Shown here: in pieces, positions 1-8,399 of the stretch
Layout: each line of letters opens with the position of its first letter
How positions within the stretch are numbered: position 1 is the first letter of the stretch
Origin: an uncultured Lachnospiraceae bacterium
Lineage (GTDB): Bacteria > Bacillota > Clostridia > Lachnospirales > Lachnospiraceae
Assembly: GCA_910585635.1 (NCBI GenBank)
Contig: CAJUFE010000018.1
Span: 1-64,000, forward strand
Reading direction: 5' to 3'
Length of the DNA: 64,000 nt
The notes under the pieces: generated by a model
Databases searched by the model: none
What the model was told of the DNA's origin: nothing
The model's input: the letters and a program-made list of their open reading frames with translations, nothing else
Program-made: the position numbers and the translations under genes

Positions 1-43
1 ACAGGCGAAGACACTCTTTCCCTACACGACGCTCTTCCGATCT
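1..43. other. Illumina TruSeq adapter (library artefact)
   Basis: Bases 11-43 match the TruSeq read-1 primer through its CTCTTCCGATCT end. Bases 3-10 (AGGCGAAG) equal the TruSeq HT i5 index D505, and bases 1-2 fit the end of the P5 arm. This is untrimmed library sequence at the contig edge, not genome. It reads into the first gene on the minus strand and gives that protein a false Asp-Arg-Lys-Ser-Val-Val tail and stop. Confidence 0.98.
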
Positions 44-1656
44 CCGTCGGCTACCATCTTATTCCACTCTTCCACGGTGGCCTTCAGCGCGTCGCCGTCG
101 ATACCCGCTGCCTTGGCGGCTTCCGTGATATCCTCGGAACGGGTAAAGATGGGTACGCCGTCTGCGTCGAACCAAGCTTCCTGCTCCTCATAGGTGAAGC
201 GGCCGGAAGGGCTGGGGCTGTCATTGGCCGACTTAGACCAGATATCGTAGGCATTCTGATCCATCACCAGGAACAGGACATGATCCGTCTGTTCCTTCGT
301 GGCGTTCTTGATGCTGACAAAATCAAGATTTTCATTGAGGACCCGCTTGCCCTCTTTGTTTACCAGGATCGCGCCGGAGGTCTGGGTGGTCAATGCCGTA
401 TGTACCGTGGCAACCCTGGCATAATTGTCGTCCACCTGGATCCCTGTGGGATACATCTTCGCGTAGTCCATAAAGCAGAGCTTGGCGCCGGCATCCTTAG
501 CCATCATGATGCCTTCGCCCGTGGATGAGCCGACACCGTAGAACAGGGCGATACTGAGCTCATCGGAGAGCATATCCGGATTAGCGCCGAAACCGCCGGA
601 GGCCAAGATCACCTTATCTGCGTGGTAGCGGACCGTATTGCCGTCTTTATCCTTAGCTTCCACACCGGTGACGGCATCTCCCTCTTTCAAAAGGGCGGTA
701 GCCGTCGTTTCCATATCGATCCGGCCGCCGGCTGCCTCGATATCCTCAGCCAGGACCTTTAGCATCTCACTGCTGCCCCCTGTGACCTGGAAGGAACGCT
801 GATAGGTATGCTCTGGGAAATTGGAAAACTGAGAATCGATGGGGACCTTATTTTCAATGAGCCAGTCCAAGGTGGGCCCCATCTGTTCCGACCAAACTTT
901 TACCAGATCTTCCTGATTGGCCTCTCCGCCTTTCATGATATCCGCGAAGATCTGCTCCGGCGTGTCCTCTGTGATGCCGAAAGAGCGCTGCAGTTCGGAA
1001 CATCCGCCTGCCAGACCGCCTGCAACGGAAGACGCGCCCGCAAAGGCCGCCTGCTTTTCCAGCACGACCACATCCTTGGCTCCCGCCTGGATGGCGGCAA
1101 GGGCCGCTGTCAGACCTGCGCCGCCGGCGCCGATGATCACGATACCGCAGTCCTCGTCACGCTCCTCTGCTGCTTTGGCGGTTCCTGTTTCTTTCATCAG
1201 GTCTTTGGGATCGGCTCCGGCTGCCGTGACACAGGCGCTGACCGCTTCCAGGATACCCTTGCTGGAATTGGTCGCTCCCGATACCGTATCCACGGCCAGG
1301 CTCTGCTCGTCAACAATAGCCTTGGGGATCCTCTCCAGCGCGGGATCGCTGAGGCCGGCGGTCTCCCCATGCTCGATGATCTCCACCTTCTCAATGGCAT
1401 CCGCGGTAAATGTCACGGACACTTTGATGGGGCCGTTATTCCCCGTCCCTTCCCCCTCATAGGTACCCGGTGTGAAGAGCCCGTCGCTTACAGCTTCTGT
1501 TTCGGCTTCCGTCTCGGGAGCCTGTGTTGTGGCGGCTGTTGTCGTCTCCTCCGCCTGGCTGGTCTCCGTAGCAGAGCCTGAACAGCCTGCCAGACAGGAA
1601 GCTCCCAACGCGGCCGTCAGCAATAAAGCCGTCCATCTGTTTCTTGATCGTTTCAT
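44..1656 (-). CDS. FMN-binding/FAD-dependent flavoprotein reductase, lipoprotein (3' end missing)
   Basis: Exported flavoprotein of the fumarate/urocanate-reductase type. A lipobox signal peptide (LAGC about 25 residues from the start) anchors it outside the membrane. A Thr/Glu-rich linker follows, then an FMN-binding domain with the covalent flavinylation motif DTVSGAT, then a FAD_binding_2 domain opening with GAGGAGLTAALAA. Family members move electrons to small unsaturated acids; the substrate cannot be read here. The ATG at 1656 is preferred: AAAGGAGG lies 5 bases before it, whereas the in-frame ATG at 1674 sits upstream of that ribosome site. The C-terminus is lost at base 44 where the adapter begins. 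It is divergent from a TetR gene that probably controls it. Confidence 0.88.
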
Positions 1657-1750
1657 CATATCCTCCTTTTCCATACTTGAGTATGTGATCTAGCATGTAA
1701 ATGATAGCATGAGACGGACCTCCTGTCAATCGCTCCGCAACCATTTTTGA

Positions 1751-1836
1751 CATGATCTGACGGCCTGATGACAACTGATCTGACGACCTGATCTGACAAC
1801 TGATCTGACAACCTGATCTGACAACTGATTTGACAA
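1751..1836. repeat. Tandem 12/13-bp repeats (CTGATCTGACAA) in the flavoprotein/tetR intergenic region
   Basis: About seven head-to-tail copies of CTGATCTGACAA, alternating 12 and 13 bp so that two make a 25-bp period. The central copies at 1787-1824 are nearly identical and the outer ones decay. The last copy runs into the -35 box of the tetR promoter. The position between divergent genes suggests an iterated operator, probably for the adjacent TetR protein. Direct rather than inverted copies are unusual for TetR. Confidence 0.75.
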
Positions 1837-1857
1837 GTCTTGTGAAAGGTATATAAT
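1830..1857 (+). promoter_or_regulatory. Sigma-A promoter of the TetR gene
   Basis: TTGACA at 1830-1835 and TATAAT at 1852-1857 with a 16-bp spacer. The -35 box is formed by the last repeat of the tandem array, so a protein on the repeats would block it (inference: autorepression). Confidence 0.8.
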
Positions 1858-1892
1858 AGGATGTAAGAACAAACGATAAGGCAGGTAGAACA

Positions 1893-2483
1893 ATGTCCCT
1901 TTCTCCTACACCCCGGGAACTGCAGGCGGCCAGGACCAGGGCCGAGCTGTCCAAAGCCGCCCTTACACTTTTTATGGCTTACGGCATCCAACATGTTACC
2001 ATCGACGATATCTGCACGGCCTGCGGCGTGACCAAAGGCGCCTTTTACTATTATTTTCCCTCCAAGGATCACATCATCGCTTACTCGGTCAATCATAAAC
2101 TGGACGGCTACCTGGAAGAGCATTTCCATTTCCCCACGTCCCGGCCGGCTAAGGAGCGGCTGCTCCATCTGTTCCAGATGACCTTTTCCTTTTTTCAGCT
2201 GCTGGGAAGACCTATGACCCGCTACGCTTACGAAGGCCAGACCCGCTCTCTCATCGAATTAAAACGGCCAGAACGTTTCTATGTGCGCCTCCTGTCCGCT
2301 ATCATCCAAGACGCAAAGCAGAGCAACGCCTTTCGGGTCCATCTGGAGCTTGATGACTGTTATATGATGCTCATCATACTCCAGACAGGATTTCTCTTCA
2401 AGTGGTCCTCCACCCCGGAAGAGCTGGACCACCGTTACGATTGGGATGCCATCCTGGAGGAGATGGTCTCTTCTATATTTTGA
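1893..2483 (+). CDS. TetR/AcrR-family transcriptional regulator
   Basis: 196 residues, normal TetR length. The N-terminal helix-turn-helix lies at about residues 15-60, with TIDDICTACGVTKGAFYYYF in the family's standard position (short helix 2, then the Tyr/Phe-rich recognition helix). The C-terminal part is a divergent ligand/dimer domain. A GGCAGG ribosome site lies 9 bases before the ATG. It is divergent from the flavoprotein gene across the repeat array, so it probably represses that gene and itself; the inducer is unknown. Confidence 0.9.
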   Translation: MSLSPTPRELQAARTRAELSKAALTLFMAYGIQHVTIDDICTACGVTKGAFYYYFPSKDHIIAYSVNHKLDGYLEEHFHFPTSRPAKERLLHLFQMTFSFFQLLGRPMTRYAYEGQTRSLIELKRPERFYVRLLSAIIQDAKQSNAFRVHLELDDCYMMLIILQTGFLFKWSSTPEELDHRYDWDAILEEMVSSIF

Positions 2484-2553
2484 ACGATCTTAGGCTCGCG
2501 GCAGCAGGGAGCGATCCCATCATGTTATGATCATCATATAAAGGGGACACACC

Positions 2554-2619
2554 ATGAAAAAAGAGCACAGAAGATACTGGCGATCGCTGCCGCCGCCTTG
2601 CTGTGTGTGGGAAATGTGA
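2554..2619 (+). pseudogene. Frameshifted start of a small exported protein (weak)
   Basis: AAAGGGG stands before this ATG. The frame begins Met-Lys-Lys but stops after 21 codons. Adding one A to the six-A run after the ATG opens a typical signal peptide: basic start, then ILAIAAAALLCVGNVMYV. The extended frame would continue to about 2754 without further recognisable protein. I read this as a decayed exported-protein gene or a homopolymer error. Confidence 0.35.
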
Positions 2620-2681
2620 TGTATGTTATAGATCCTCGAAGATCAGCCCTGCCTTTCGGCTCACGCTTTGCGCGCCAAAAC

Positions 2682-2722
2682 GTGACCACGTCACAGAAAC
2701 GACACGCCAGATCTGCTATACT
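2682..2722 (+). promoter_or_regulatory. trxA promoter with GTGAC-N3-GTCAC palindrome
   Basis: TATACT at 2717-2722 is preceded by TGC (extended -10), but no -35 box lies at the right distance. Instead a perfect inverted repeat GTGAC-CAC-GTCAC sits at 2682-2694, centred about 41 bases before the expected start of transcription. That is the usual place for a class II Crp/Fnr activator, and such a regulator gene lies just downstream of trxA. Confidence 0.6.
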
Positions 2723-2755
2723 GCTGACAGATAAAAAGAAAGGAAGGTACTGATC

Positions 2756-3064
2756 ATGTCTGTACTGAATGTGGACAAAAATAACTTCGAGCTTGTAAGG
2801 ACCAGTGAAAAAACCGTGCTCTTAGATCTCTATGCTGACTGGTGCGGCCCCTGCCGCATGGTATCCCCCATAGTCGAAGAGATCGCGGCGGAGAACCCCC
2901 AATACCTGATCGGCAAGATCAATGTGGACAAGGAACCGGAACTGGCACAGAGGTTCAATGTCATGAGCATCCCCACGCTGATCGTGATCCAAAACGGGAA
3001 GGTCATCCGCCAGTCAGAAGGCGCAAGGCCCAAAGCCCAGATCCTTGCCATGTTAAAGAGCTAA
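2756..3064 (+). CDS. trxA: Thioredoxin
   Basis: 102 residues, a complete single-domain thioredoxin. The active site WCGPC is at about residues 29-33, the cis-proline motif SIPTLIV near 74, and the C-terminal helix is present. It is a cytosolic dithiol reductant for ribonucleotide reductase, peroxidases and oxidised protein thiols. AAAGGAAGG gives the start. Its last 12 bases overlap the end of the convergent Crp/Fnr gene. Its promoter carries a candidate site for that regulator. Confidence 0.93.
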   Translation: MSVLNVDKNNFELVRTSEKTVLLDLYADWCGPCRMVSPIVEEIAAENPQYLIGKINVDKEPELAQRFNVMSIPTLIVIQNGKVIRQSEGARPKAQILAMLKS

Positions 3065-3727
3065 GTCCCGGAGACGCTTCTTGTCCAGGATCATCACACC
3101 GCCTCTTGAGACCTCCACGATCCCCTCACTGGCAAAATACTTCAGCATCCTGGATACCACTTCACGGGCAGATCCCATATACCGGGCGATCTGCCCGTGT
3201 GTCAATGCGATAGTATCTGAGCCGGTCCTGACCGATTCATCAAAAAGGAAGATCGCCAGCCGTTTATCCATGCTCATGAACAAGATCTGCTGCATCACCC
3301 ACATCACATCTGAAAACCGGCTGACCGCGGTCTCTAATGCAAATATGCGGAAGTCCGGGTTCCGCTCAGACACGGCCGCAAACGCGGGCCCGCTGATCAC
3401 GCAGCACTGGCTGTCCTGTTCCGCATCGACGAACACATCAAATGTGATCGCATCCAGCACACAGGAAGCAGACAGCATACACAGGTCGCCCTTGTGCAGG
3501 CGATAGAGCGTGACCTCCTTTCCTTCATCTGACATCATATAAAGCCGCAGGCATCCCGAACGCACAAGGATCACACCTGAACATTCACTCCCATTATGGA
3601 TGTTCTTTCCTTTCGGATACATAACAGCATGCGAATTCCGACAGACATACTCCCTGTCTTCATCCGATATCCTTTCCCAAAAAGGGAAGATCTCTTTATA
3701 AATAGAACTCGATCCGATCTCTGACAT
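3053..3727 (-). CDS. Crp/Fnr-family transcriptional regulator
   Basis: 224 residues with the standard layout: an N-terminal cyclic-nucleotide-like beta-roll (about 15-130, including VILVRSGCLRLYMMSDEGKE), a dimer helix, and a C-terminal winged helix (about 150-215, with HGQIARYMGSAREVVSRML as the recognition region). No N-terminal Fnr iron-sulfur cysteine cluster is visible, so the signal is not obviously oxygen. The gene converges on and overlaps trxA by 12 bp. A palindrome in the trxA promoter is at activator distance, so redox control of thioredoxin is plausible. Confidence 0.88.
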   Translation of the reverse strand: MSEIGSSSIYKEIFPFWERISDEDREYVCRNSHAVMYPKGKNIHNGSECSGVILVRSGCLRLYMMSDEGKEVTLYRLHKGDLCMLSASCVLDAITFDVFVDAEQDSQCCVISGPAFAAVSERNPDFRIFALETAVSRFSDVMWVMQQILFMSMDKRLAIFLFDESVRTGSDTIALTHGQIARYMGSAREVVSRMLKYFASEGIVEVSRGGVMILDKKRLRDLAL

Positions 3728-4097
3728 CCTGTCTCCTCCCCATCCTTCTCTATCCTCTGACCTCGATCCTAGTCCTCCTTATCATACCCTATCTACAGTC
3801 TTTTGTCCACATATGGCATATCCATGAGGAAATACTCTTGCAGGCACGTCACTTCGCCAAAGGCGCGCAGAGCAGACTCATCGCCCGCAGAAATAAAGAG
3901 CCAGAGCCGAAGATACGGTCGATCTTGATCCTTCACGCTTAATATCCGCCACAGTCCGACGATATATTGTAATAAACCTCCATGCGCCCGGCGGGGGGCA
4001 TCACCACCCATGAAATTCTGGGGGCGCATTTGGGATACCTGAACTTAGGCCGCCTATCCGGCGGCAGACTTTCATAGTAAAGAAAGGGGGACACCCT
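3728..4097. other. Gene-poor stretch
   Basis: No convincing gene. A minus-strand frame at 3793-4029 (78 codons) ends in a protein-like tail (LRLWLFISAGDESALRAF) but has no ribosome site and no recognised family; it may be the relic of a longer gene. TGCGCCC (3983-3989) and GGGCGCA (4022-4028) form an inverted repeat. AAAGAAAGGGGG before 4098 is the ribosome site of the next gene. Confidence 0.5.
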
Positions 4098-5096
4098 ATG
4101 GGCATCATGATGATCACTTCGTTAAATTCCTACACTAAGACCATGGCCATGGCCATGAAGTGGCAGAAAAAGCAGGAGGACGCGGACTACACTCCAGGCA
4201 ACACAGATCCCGCCCCTGTCCAGGATGCTTTCCATAAAAAGCTGGACGAGATGCGCCACCCGCGCTATGACGGTTCCTTCCAGATGGAAGGCGACATCGA
4301 GATCAAGCTGAAGGCCGGACAGAAGCTTAGCGCCCAGGAGATGCTGTATCTAAAAGCCCATGACCCGGGCACTTATCAGAAGGCCAAGATCATCAACCGA
4401 GAGCGGGAAGCTTACGAAAAGGCGCTGGCGTCCTGCCAGACCAAGGAGGAGGTCGAACAGCTGAAAGCCAGCTATGCAGAAGCGGCTGTGAAACGGATCA
4501 ACGCGATCCGGAACGACCCTTACGCTTCCCGTGAAGAAAAGCGGGCAGCCTTCCAGATGGAGCACTATAAAGCAGCTTCCCTTGACGATGCCATGCACCA
4601 ATTTATGGAAAGCTCCGAGTACGAAGCGCTCCCTTCAGCCGCGGCATCACCAGATGCATCCCTAAAAGACCAGTCAGCCATAGCCGGGACCGAAGATCCT
4701 CACGCCAGATCGGACAGCCCCGTAGACGGACTGACCATAGGATCGATCCAGGAGCAGCAGGCGGCTCAGGCCAGAGCGGCAAAAGAAGCTGCGCAGTATG
4801 AGATCCTTGATCCAGAGGACAGACTGGAGGAAGAGCCGGACGTGCCAGAGGATCCTGAAGGCGACGCCTGTGAAGAAGGCTCCATCATGAAGGCGATCTT
4901 AGACGAGGAAGCCAGGTGGGCACAGGAAGAGGAGGACGAAGAAAAGACCTCTGATCCTCAGGATACCACGCCGGCTCAGCCAGGAGGACCGTCCCCGGAG
5001 CTTGGAGTAAAGCAGGCCAGAGCGGCTTACATGGCCGCCCGTTCTTATGAGGCCGACACCAGACCGGCGGCGCCTGCCATCGATATCCGGCGATAA
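4098..5096 (+). CDS. Uncharacterised 332-aa hydrophilic protein
   Basis: I do not recognise this protein. It has no signal peptide or membrane segment. Residues about 50-170 are alpha-helical and charged with a structured look (GSFQMEGDIEIKLKAGQKL, then EMLYLKAHDPGTYQKAKIIN) and probably form the folded core. From about 175 on it is low-complexity, acidic and rich in Glu, Asp, Pro and Ala, with a short conserved-looking C-terminal segment (VKQARAAYMAARSYEADTR). A good AAAGGGGG ribosome site and normal codon use support a real gene. It stands alone and ends before a strong bidirectional hairpin. Confidence 0.75.
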   Translation: MGIMMITSLNSYTKTMAMAMKWQKKQEDADYTPGNTDPAPVQDAFHKKLDEMRHPRYDGSFQMEGDIEIKLKAGQKLSAQEMLYLKAHDPGTYQKAKIINREREAYEKALASCQTKEEVEQLKASYAEAAVKRINAIRNDPYASREEKRAAFQMEHYKAASLDDAMHQFMESSEYEALPSAAASPDASLKDQSAIAGTEDPHARSDSPVDGLTIGSIQEQQAAQARAAKEAAQYEILDPEDRLEEEPDVPEDPEGDACEEGSIMKAILDEEARWAQEEEDEEKTSDPQDTTPAQPGGPSPELGVKQARAAYMAARSYEADTRPAAPAIDIRR

Positions 5097-5152
5097 GGGC
5101 GTGGACGATCCTTGTATATGTCTCAAGGATGGTGTGGCCCGAGGAAGAGATA

Positions 5153-5199
5153 TCTCGAGGAAGGCAGGTCTCGAAGAAGGCAGGTCTCGAGGAATGGGC
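5153..5199. repeat. 16-bp tandem repeat
   Basis: TCTCGARGAAGGCAGG occurs at 5153-5168 and 5169-5184, with a third partial copy at 5185-5199, between the stop of the 332-aa gene and the terminator. No function is evident. Confidence 0.6.
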
Positions 5200-5230
5200 C
5201 GCAGTCGAGACCGGATGATCTTATGATACA

Positions 5231-5283
5231 AAAGGGGCTGCTGCAAAATGCCTGCTCGACGCATTTTGCAGCAGCCCTTTAAA
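5231..5283. terminator. Bidirectional rho-independent terminator
   Basis: GGGCTGCTGCAAAATGC and its complement form a 17-bp stem around a 9-base loop, with A/T-rich flanks on both sides (CCCTTTAAAT on plus, CCCCTTTTGT on minus). It lies between two convergent genes and can serve both. Confidence 0.85.
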
Positions 5284-5292
5284 TATAGCACA

Positions 5293-8262
5293 TCATTGTG
5301 GTTGATATAAACCGCTATCCACGATCTTTATCGTAGCCCCATCAGGCAAGACCACCACAACACGGTCCCCTGCCGGGACCGAAGTATCCGCGGCCTTTGT
5401 GGATCCGTCCGTGTTGACGATCAGGACCACAGTATCTGCAGTAGGCGAGACCATGGGGACCGCTACTTTGATCGGCTCAGCCTTTCCGGTGTGGACCGTG
5501 ATGGCTGTCGCAGCCGCCGCATCCTTGACTGCCTGGACGGGTACGATCGGCAGCACGACGGCTCCGTCACCCTGCTCAGCCGTACGGATCGCCAACGGGG
5601 ACAGCTTGACCCCGATCGCGGCCTTACCTGCGGCATCCGTCGTGACTGTGACGACTGTGCCGTCTTTCTGTGTCTTGGTGATGCTGCTGGAACCATCGGC
5701 ATTCCGTCTGATCGTGGTCGAAAAGATCGGACTGCCAGAGCCGCCAAGCCCCTCGGTCCCATTCCCGCCAGACCCCTCAGACCTGTTGGGGCGGACCTTG
5801 GTGCGATAGGAGGTGCCACCGCCGGAAGAAGGATAGGTTGTGGGGGCGTCATCGCTCCCGCCGGAGCCAGATGGATCCTTCTCCCCTCCGCCAGAGCCAG
5901 TCCCCTCATCCGGTCCGGGATCGCCGCCAGGCATCGTCGCCCCGCACTGATCACACTTACCGTCACCATCGGCATCCACATGATCTGTACAGGGTCCACT
6001 CACACCAGGATGGAAATCGCCCGGATCGTCTGGATCCCCTGCGAAGGGATCGTCAAATACCGCATCAAACACTACCTTCGTCCCAGTAGACTGCAGGGAT
6101 CCTTGAAGATATGGGGACGCCATACGATCCCATGCCGCCTTACTCCCGCCAAAGTTTATGACACCCAGAGCGTTGCATGAGGTGAACGGGTTCTCACCGA
6201 TACTCTGGACGCTCGCCGGGATATACAGCTCCGGCAGCAAGGAACAGGAAGCGAACATGCCCCCGCTGATCCGCTCTGTCGTCTGGGGCAGCGTCACATG
6301 CACCAGCTTCCAGCACTGTGAGAAAAGGTTATCCCCCATCGTCACCTTGCCGCTGCCGGACATGAACCGCACGCTGACCATCTCCACACAGCTCATGAAC
6401 GCTCCCGCCCCCACCGAGCGGATGCTCGCCGGGAAGTCGATATAGCCTAAAGTCATACAGCCTCGGAAAGCATCGTCGCCGATGGTCGTCACGCCTTCCG
6501 AAACAGTCGCGGAGGTCAGGTCCTCACAATCAGCGAAAGCACCCTTTTCGATGGTCCTTACCGAGCCGGGGATCGTCACCGCTACCAATCTCGATCCACT
6601 GAACGCGTTCTGGCCAATGGATGTCACACTGTCCGGGATATACACGCTAAGGGCATCGCTCTGGTAAAAAGCATGATCCCCTATGGCCGTGACACCATCC
6701 TCGATAATGACCGTATACACATTTTCCCCGCTCCACGGCGCAGGAGTACCCGCTGTGTAGCTGGGGATAACGCCTTTGCCGGAGATGGTCAGCACCCCTG
6801 CCTCCGTCAGCGACCAGTCCAGGGTCCCCGCCTTTCCTTCTGCGACCACGTCGTCAGCACCGGGATCATCTGCCGGAACATAGTCCTTCGGATAACGGGT
6901 GATGATAAAGTCCGCGTTCTCCACTGCCGCCGCGCTCATCGCGCGCCCCCAGTGGACGGACCGATTATAGTTCGCCTCAGCCACGGTCACACCACCCGCG
7001 CTCTTCTGGAGTACGATGACGCTATGGCTATTGCTCTTCACCCGCAGGATATCCCCTACCTTTACATCCTCAAATGTGAACCGGCCTCTCTCGACCGTCC
7101 TTGCGGGCAGGCTGCCAAATGCCTCATCACTGAGGATGAACGCAAAGGCCATACAGCCAACGGCACTTTTTGCCCCGTAGATAGCGCCGCCTTTCCAGGT
7201 GTAGTGATCGCCGAACTGGCCATTGCTCCCATACGGCTCAAAGTTCGTCCACGGCATCCCCTCGGGATAGACGTCCTTGAGGGCGTACATGGCATCGTAA
7301 GCTTCTCGATAGGTAGGGATATCCCCTTCCGCCACTGTAGCGATCCCATCCATCCCATCGTAGCCGCAGTCGGTACATACACCCAGATCATCGAAGCTAT
7401 GTTCCCCATAGCCAGCCATCTCGCTCTCGTCCGTCACAGGGCAGTCTCCGTCCTCGCACTCATGCCAGTGATGGAGCCCATCATAATGCCAATCAGCAGA
7501 CCAGCTATGCTCGTGGGCATCGGGTATAAGATCTGCAGGCGGCACAGCGTCGGGAGCTTCAAGATCCGCAGAAGGGCCGTCGTCCGGACCTTCAGGCAGA
7601 TCGTCTCCTTCCATCTCCCCTCCGTCTGCGCCTGTTCCATCTTCAGGCTTTGACCCGTCTGCGTCTGTACCATCCCCGGCCTCTGCTCCGTCTGTACCCG
7701 TTCCGTCTCCGGGCTTTGATCCGTCTCCTTCCGTTCCGTCTCCAGACTCAGTTCCGTCTCCTTCCGTTCCGTCTCCAGACTCAGTCCCGTTCCCACCCGT
7801 TCCGTCTCCAGGCTCGGTCCCGTTCCCACCCGTTCCGTCTCCGGGCTTTGATCCCTCTCCACCCATTCCGTCTCCAGGCTCGGTCCCGTCTCCTCCTGCC
7901 CCTTCTCCAGGCGCAGATCCGTCCTCTCCCGTTCCGTCTCCAGACTCAGTTCCGTCCCCGGGCTTTGATCCCTCTCCACCCATTCCGTCTCCAGGCTCGA
8001 TCCCGTCTCCTCCTGTCCCTCCCTCAGTCTCGGATCCATTTTCTTCTGACCCATTTTCGGTCTCGGGACCATCTTCCTTTTCCGTTCCGTTCTCTTCCAT
8101 ACCCGCCACAAATGCCAGCTCCTGCACAGCTCCCGTTGTGATGACAGGCCGGGGATCTGGCACGGCCGATCCGTCCGCCGCCGCTGTCCCCACGCATGAA
8201 AACAACATAGCAAAAGTCACGGCCAATGAAAGTCCCCATTTTTGTTTCCGATCCAAACCCAT
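5293..8262 (-). CDS. Secreted leucine-rich-repeat (BspA-like) protein with Gly-rich repeats and a cysteine-amidase-like domain
   Basis: About 989 residues. The ATG at 8262 is preferred: GGAGG lies 6 bases before it, while the upstream TTG at 8268 touches the ribosome site. In order: signal peptide; an acidic Gly/Asp-rich region of eleven-residue repeats (about residues 83-219); a C-x-x-C pair; a globular domain at about 310-450 with a Cys in GCMAFAF and a His in NSHSVIVL spaced as in CHAP/NlpC-type enzymes; six or more LRR_5 units at about 470-700 (IGDHAFYQSDALSVYIPDSV); another Cys/Asp motif (DADGDGKCDQCG); a low-complexity stretch; and a C-terminal beta-rich domain. No LPXTG sorting signal is seen. 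Probably a surface or secreted adhesin or wall-active protein. Confidence 0.8.
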   Translation of the reverse strand: MGLDRKQKWGLSLAVTFAMLFSCVGTAAADGSAVPDPRPVITTGAVQELAFVAGMEENGTEKEDGPETENGSEENGSETEGGTGGDGIEPGDGMGGEGSKPGDGTESGDGTGEDGSAPGEGAGGDGTEPGDGMGGEGSKPGDGTGGNGTEPGDGTGGNGTESGDGTEGDGTESGDGTEGDGSKPGDGTGTDGAEAGDGTDADGSKPEDGTGADGGEMEGDDLPEGPDDGPSADLEAPDAVPPADLIPDAHEHSWSADWHYDGLHHWHECEDGDCPVTDESEMAGYGEHSFDDLGVCTDCGYDGMDGIATVAEGDIPTYREAYDAMYALKDVYPEGMPWTNFEPYGSNGQFGDHYTWKGGAIYGAKSAVGCMAFAFILSDEAFGSLPARTVERGRFTFEDVKVGDILRVKSNSHSVIVLQKSAGGVTVAEANYNRSVHWGRAMSAAAVENADFIITRYPKDYVPADDPGADDVVAEGKAGTLDWSLTEAGVLTISGKGVIPSYTAGTPAPWSGENVYTVIIEDGVTAIGDHAFYQSDALSVYIPDSVTSIGQNAFSGSRLVAVTIPGSVRTIEKGAFADCEDLTSATVSEGVTTIGDDAFRGCMTLGYIDFPASIRSVGAGAFMSCVEMVSVRFMSGSGKVTMGDNLFSQCWKLVHVTLPQTTERISGGMFASCSLLPELYIPASVQSIGENPFTSCNALGVINFGGSKAAWDRMASPYLQGSLQSTGTKVVFDAVFDDPFAGDPDDPGDFHPGVSGPCTDHVDADGDGKCDQCGATMPGGDPGPDEGTGSGGGEKDPSGSGGSDDAPTTYPSSGGGTSYRTKVRPNRSEGSGGNGTEGLGGSGSPIFSTTIRRNADGSSSITKTQKDGTVVTVTTDAAGKAAIGVKLSPLAIRTAEQGDGAVVLPIVPVQAVKDAAAATAITVHTGKAEPIKVAVPMVSPTADTVVLIVNTDGSTKAADTSVPAGDRVVVVLPDGATIKIVDSGLYQPQ
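7612..8022 (-). repeat. 33-bp coding minisatellite
   Basis: About twelve units encode GDG-[TM]-x-[GAE]-[DNE]-G-[TS]-[EK]-[PS] repeats of 11 residues, with one short six-residue unit. Long open frames in the shadow frames are caused by this repetition. Copy number is likely to vary between strains by slippage (inference). Confidence 0.85.
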
Positions 8263-8399
8263 ATCCAACCTCCATTTACTACACTACGCCAGCCCACCCG
8301 GTCTCAGGATGAGCCACACCCCCCCCTTATCAGGGTCCTTATATCATACTCTAACAGCCCCATTTTGAACAGACTCATTTTTTAAGGCATATGCAGCCT

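Noticed and set aside
22..43. C-terminal DRKSVV tail and stop of the first flavoprotein
   Set aside because: Encoded by adapter sequence, not by the genome.
3793..4029. 78-codon minus-strand ORF
   Set aside because: No ribosome site, no family match, lone frame in an intergenic stretch; described only as a possible relic.
7434..8213. Long overlapping frames (259 aa minus, 163 aa plus) over the Gly-rich repeats
   Set aside because: Artefact of the 33-bp repeat, which keeps several frames open; the LRR protein frame has the signal peptide and domains.
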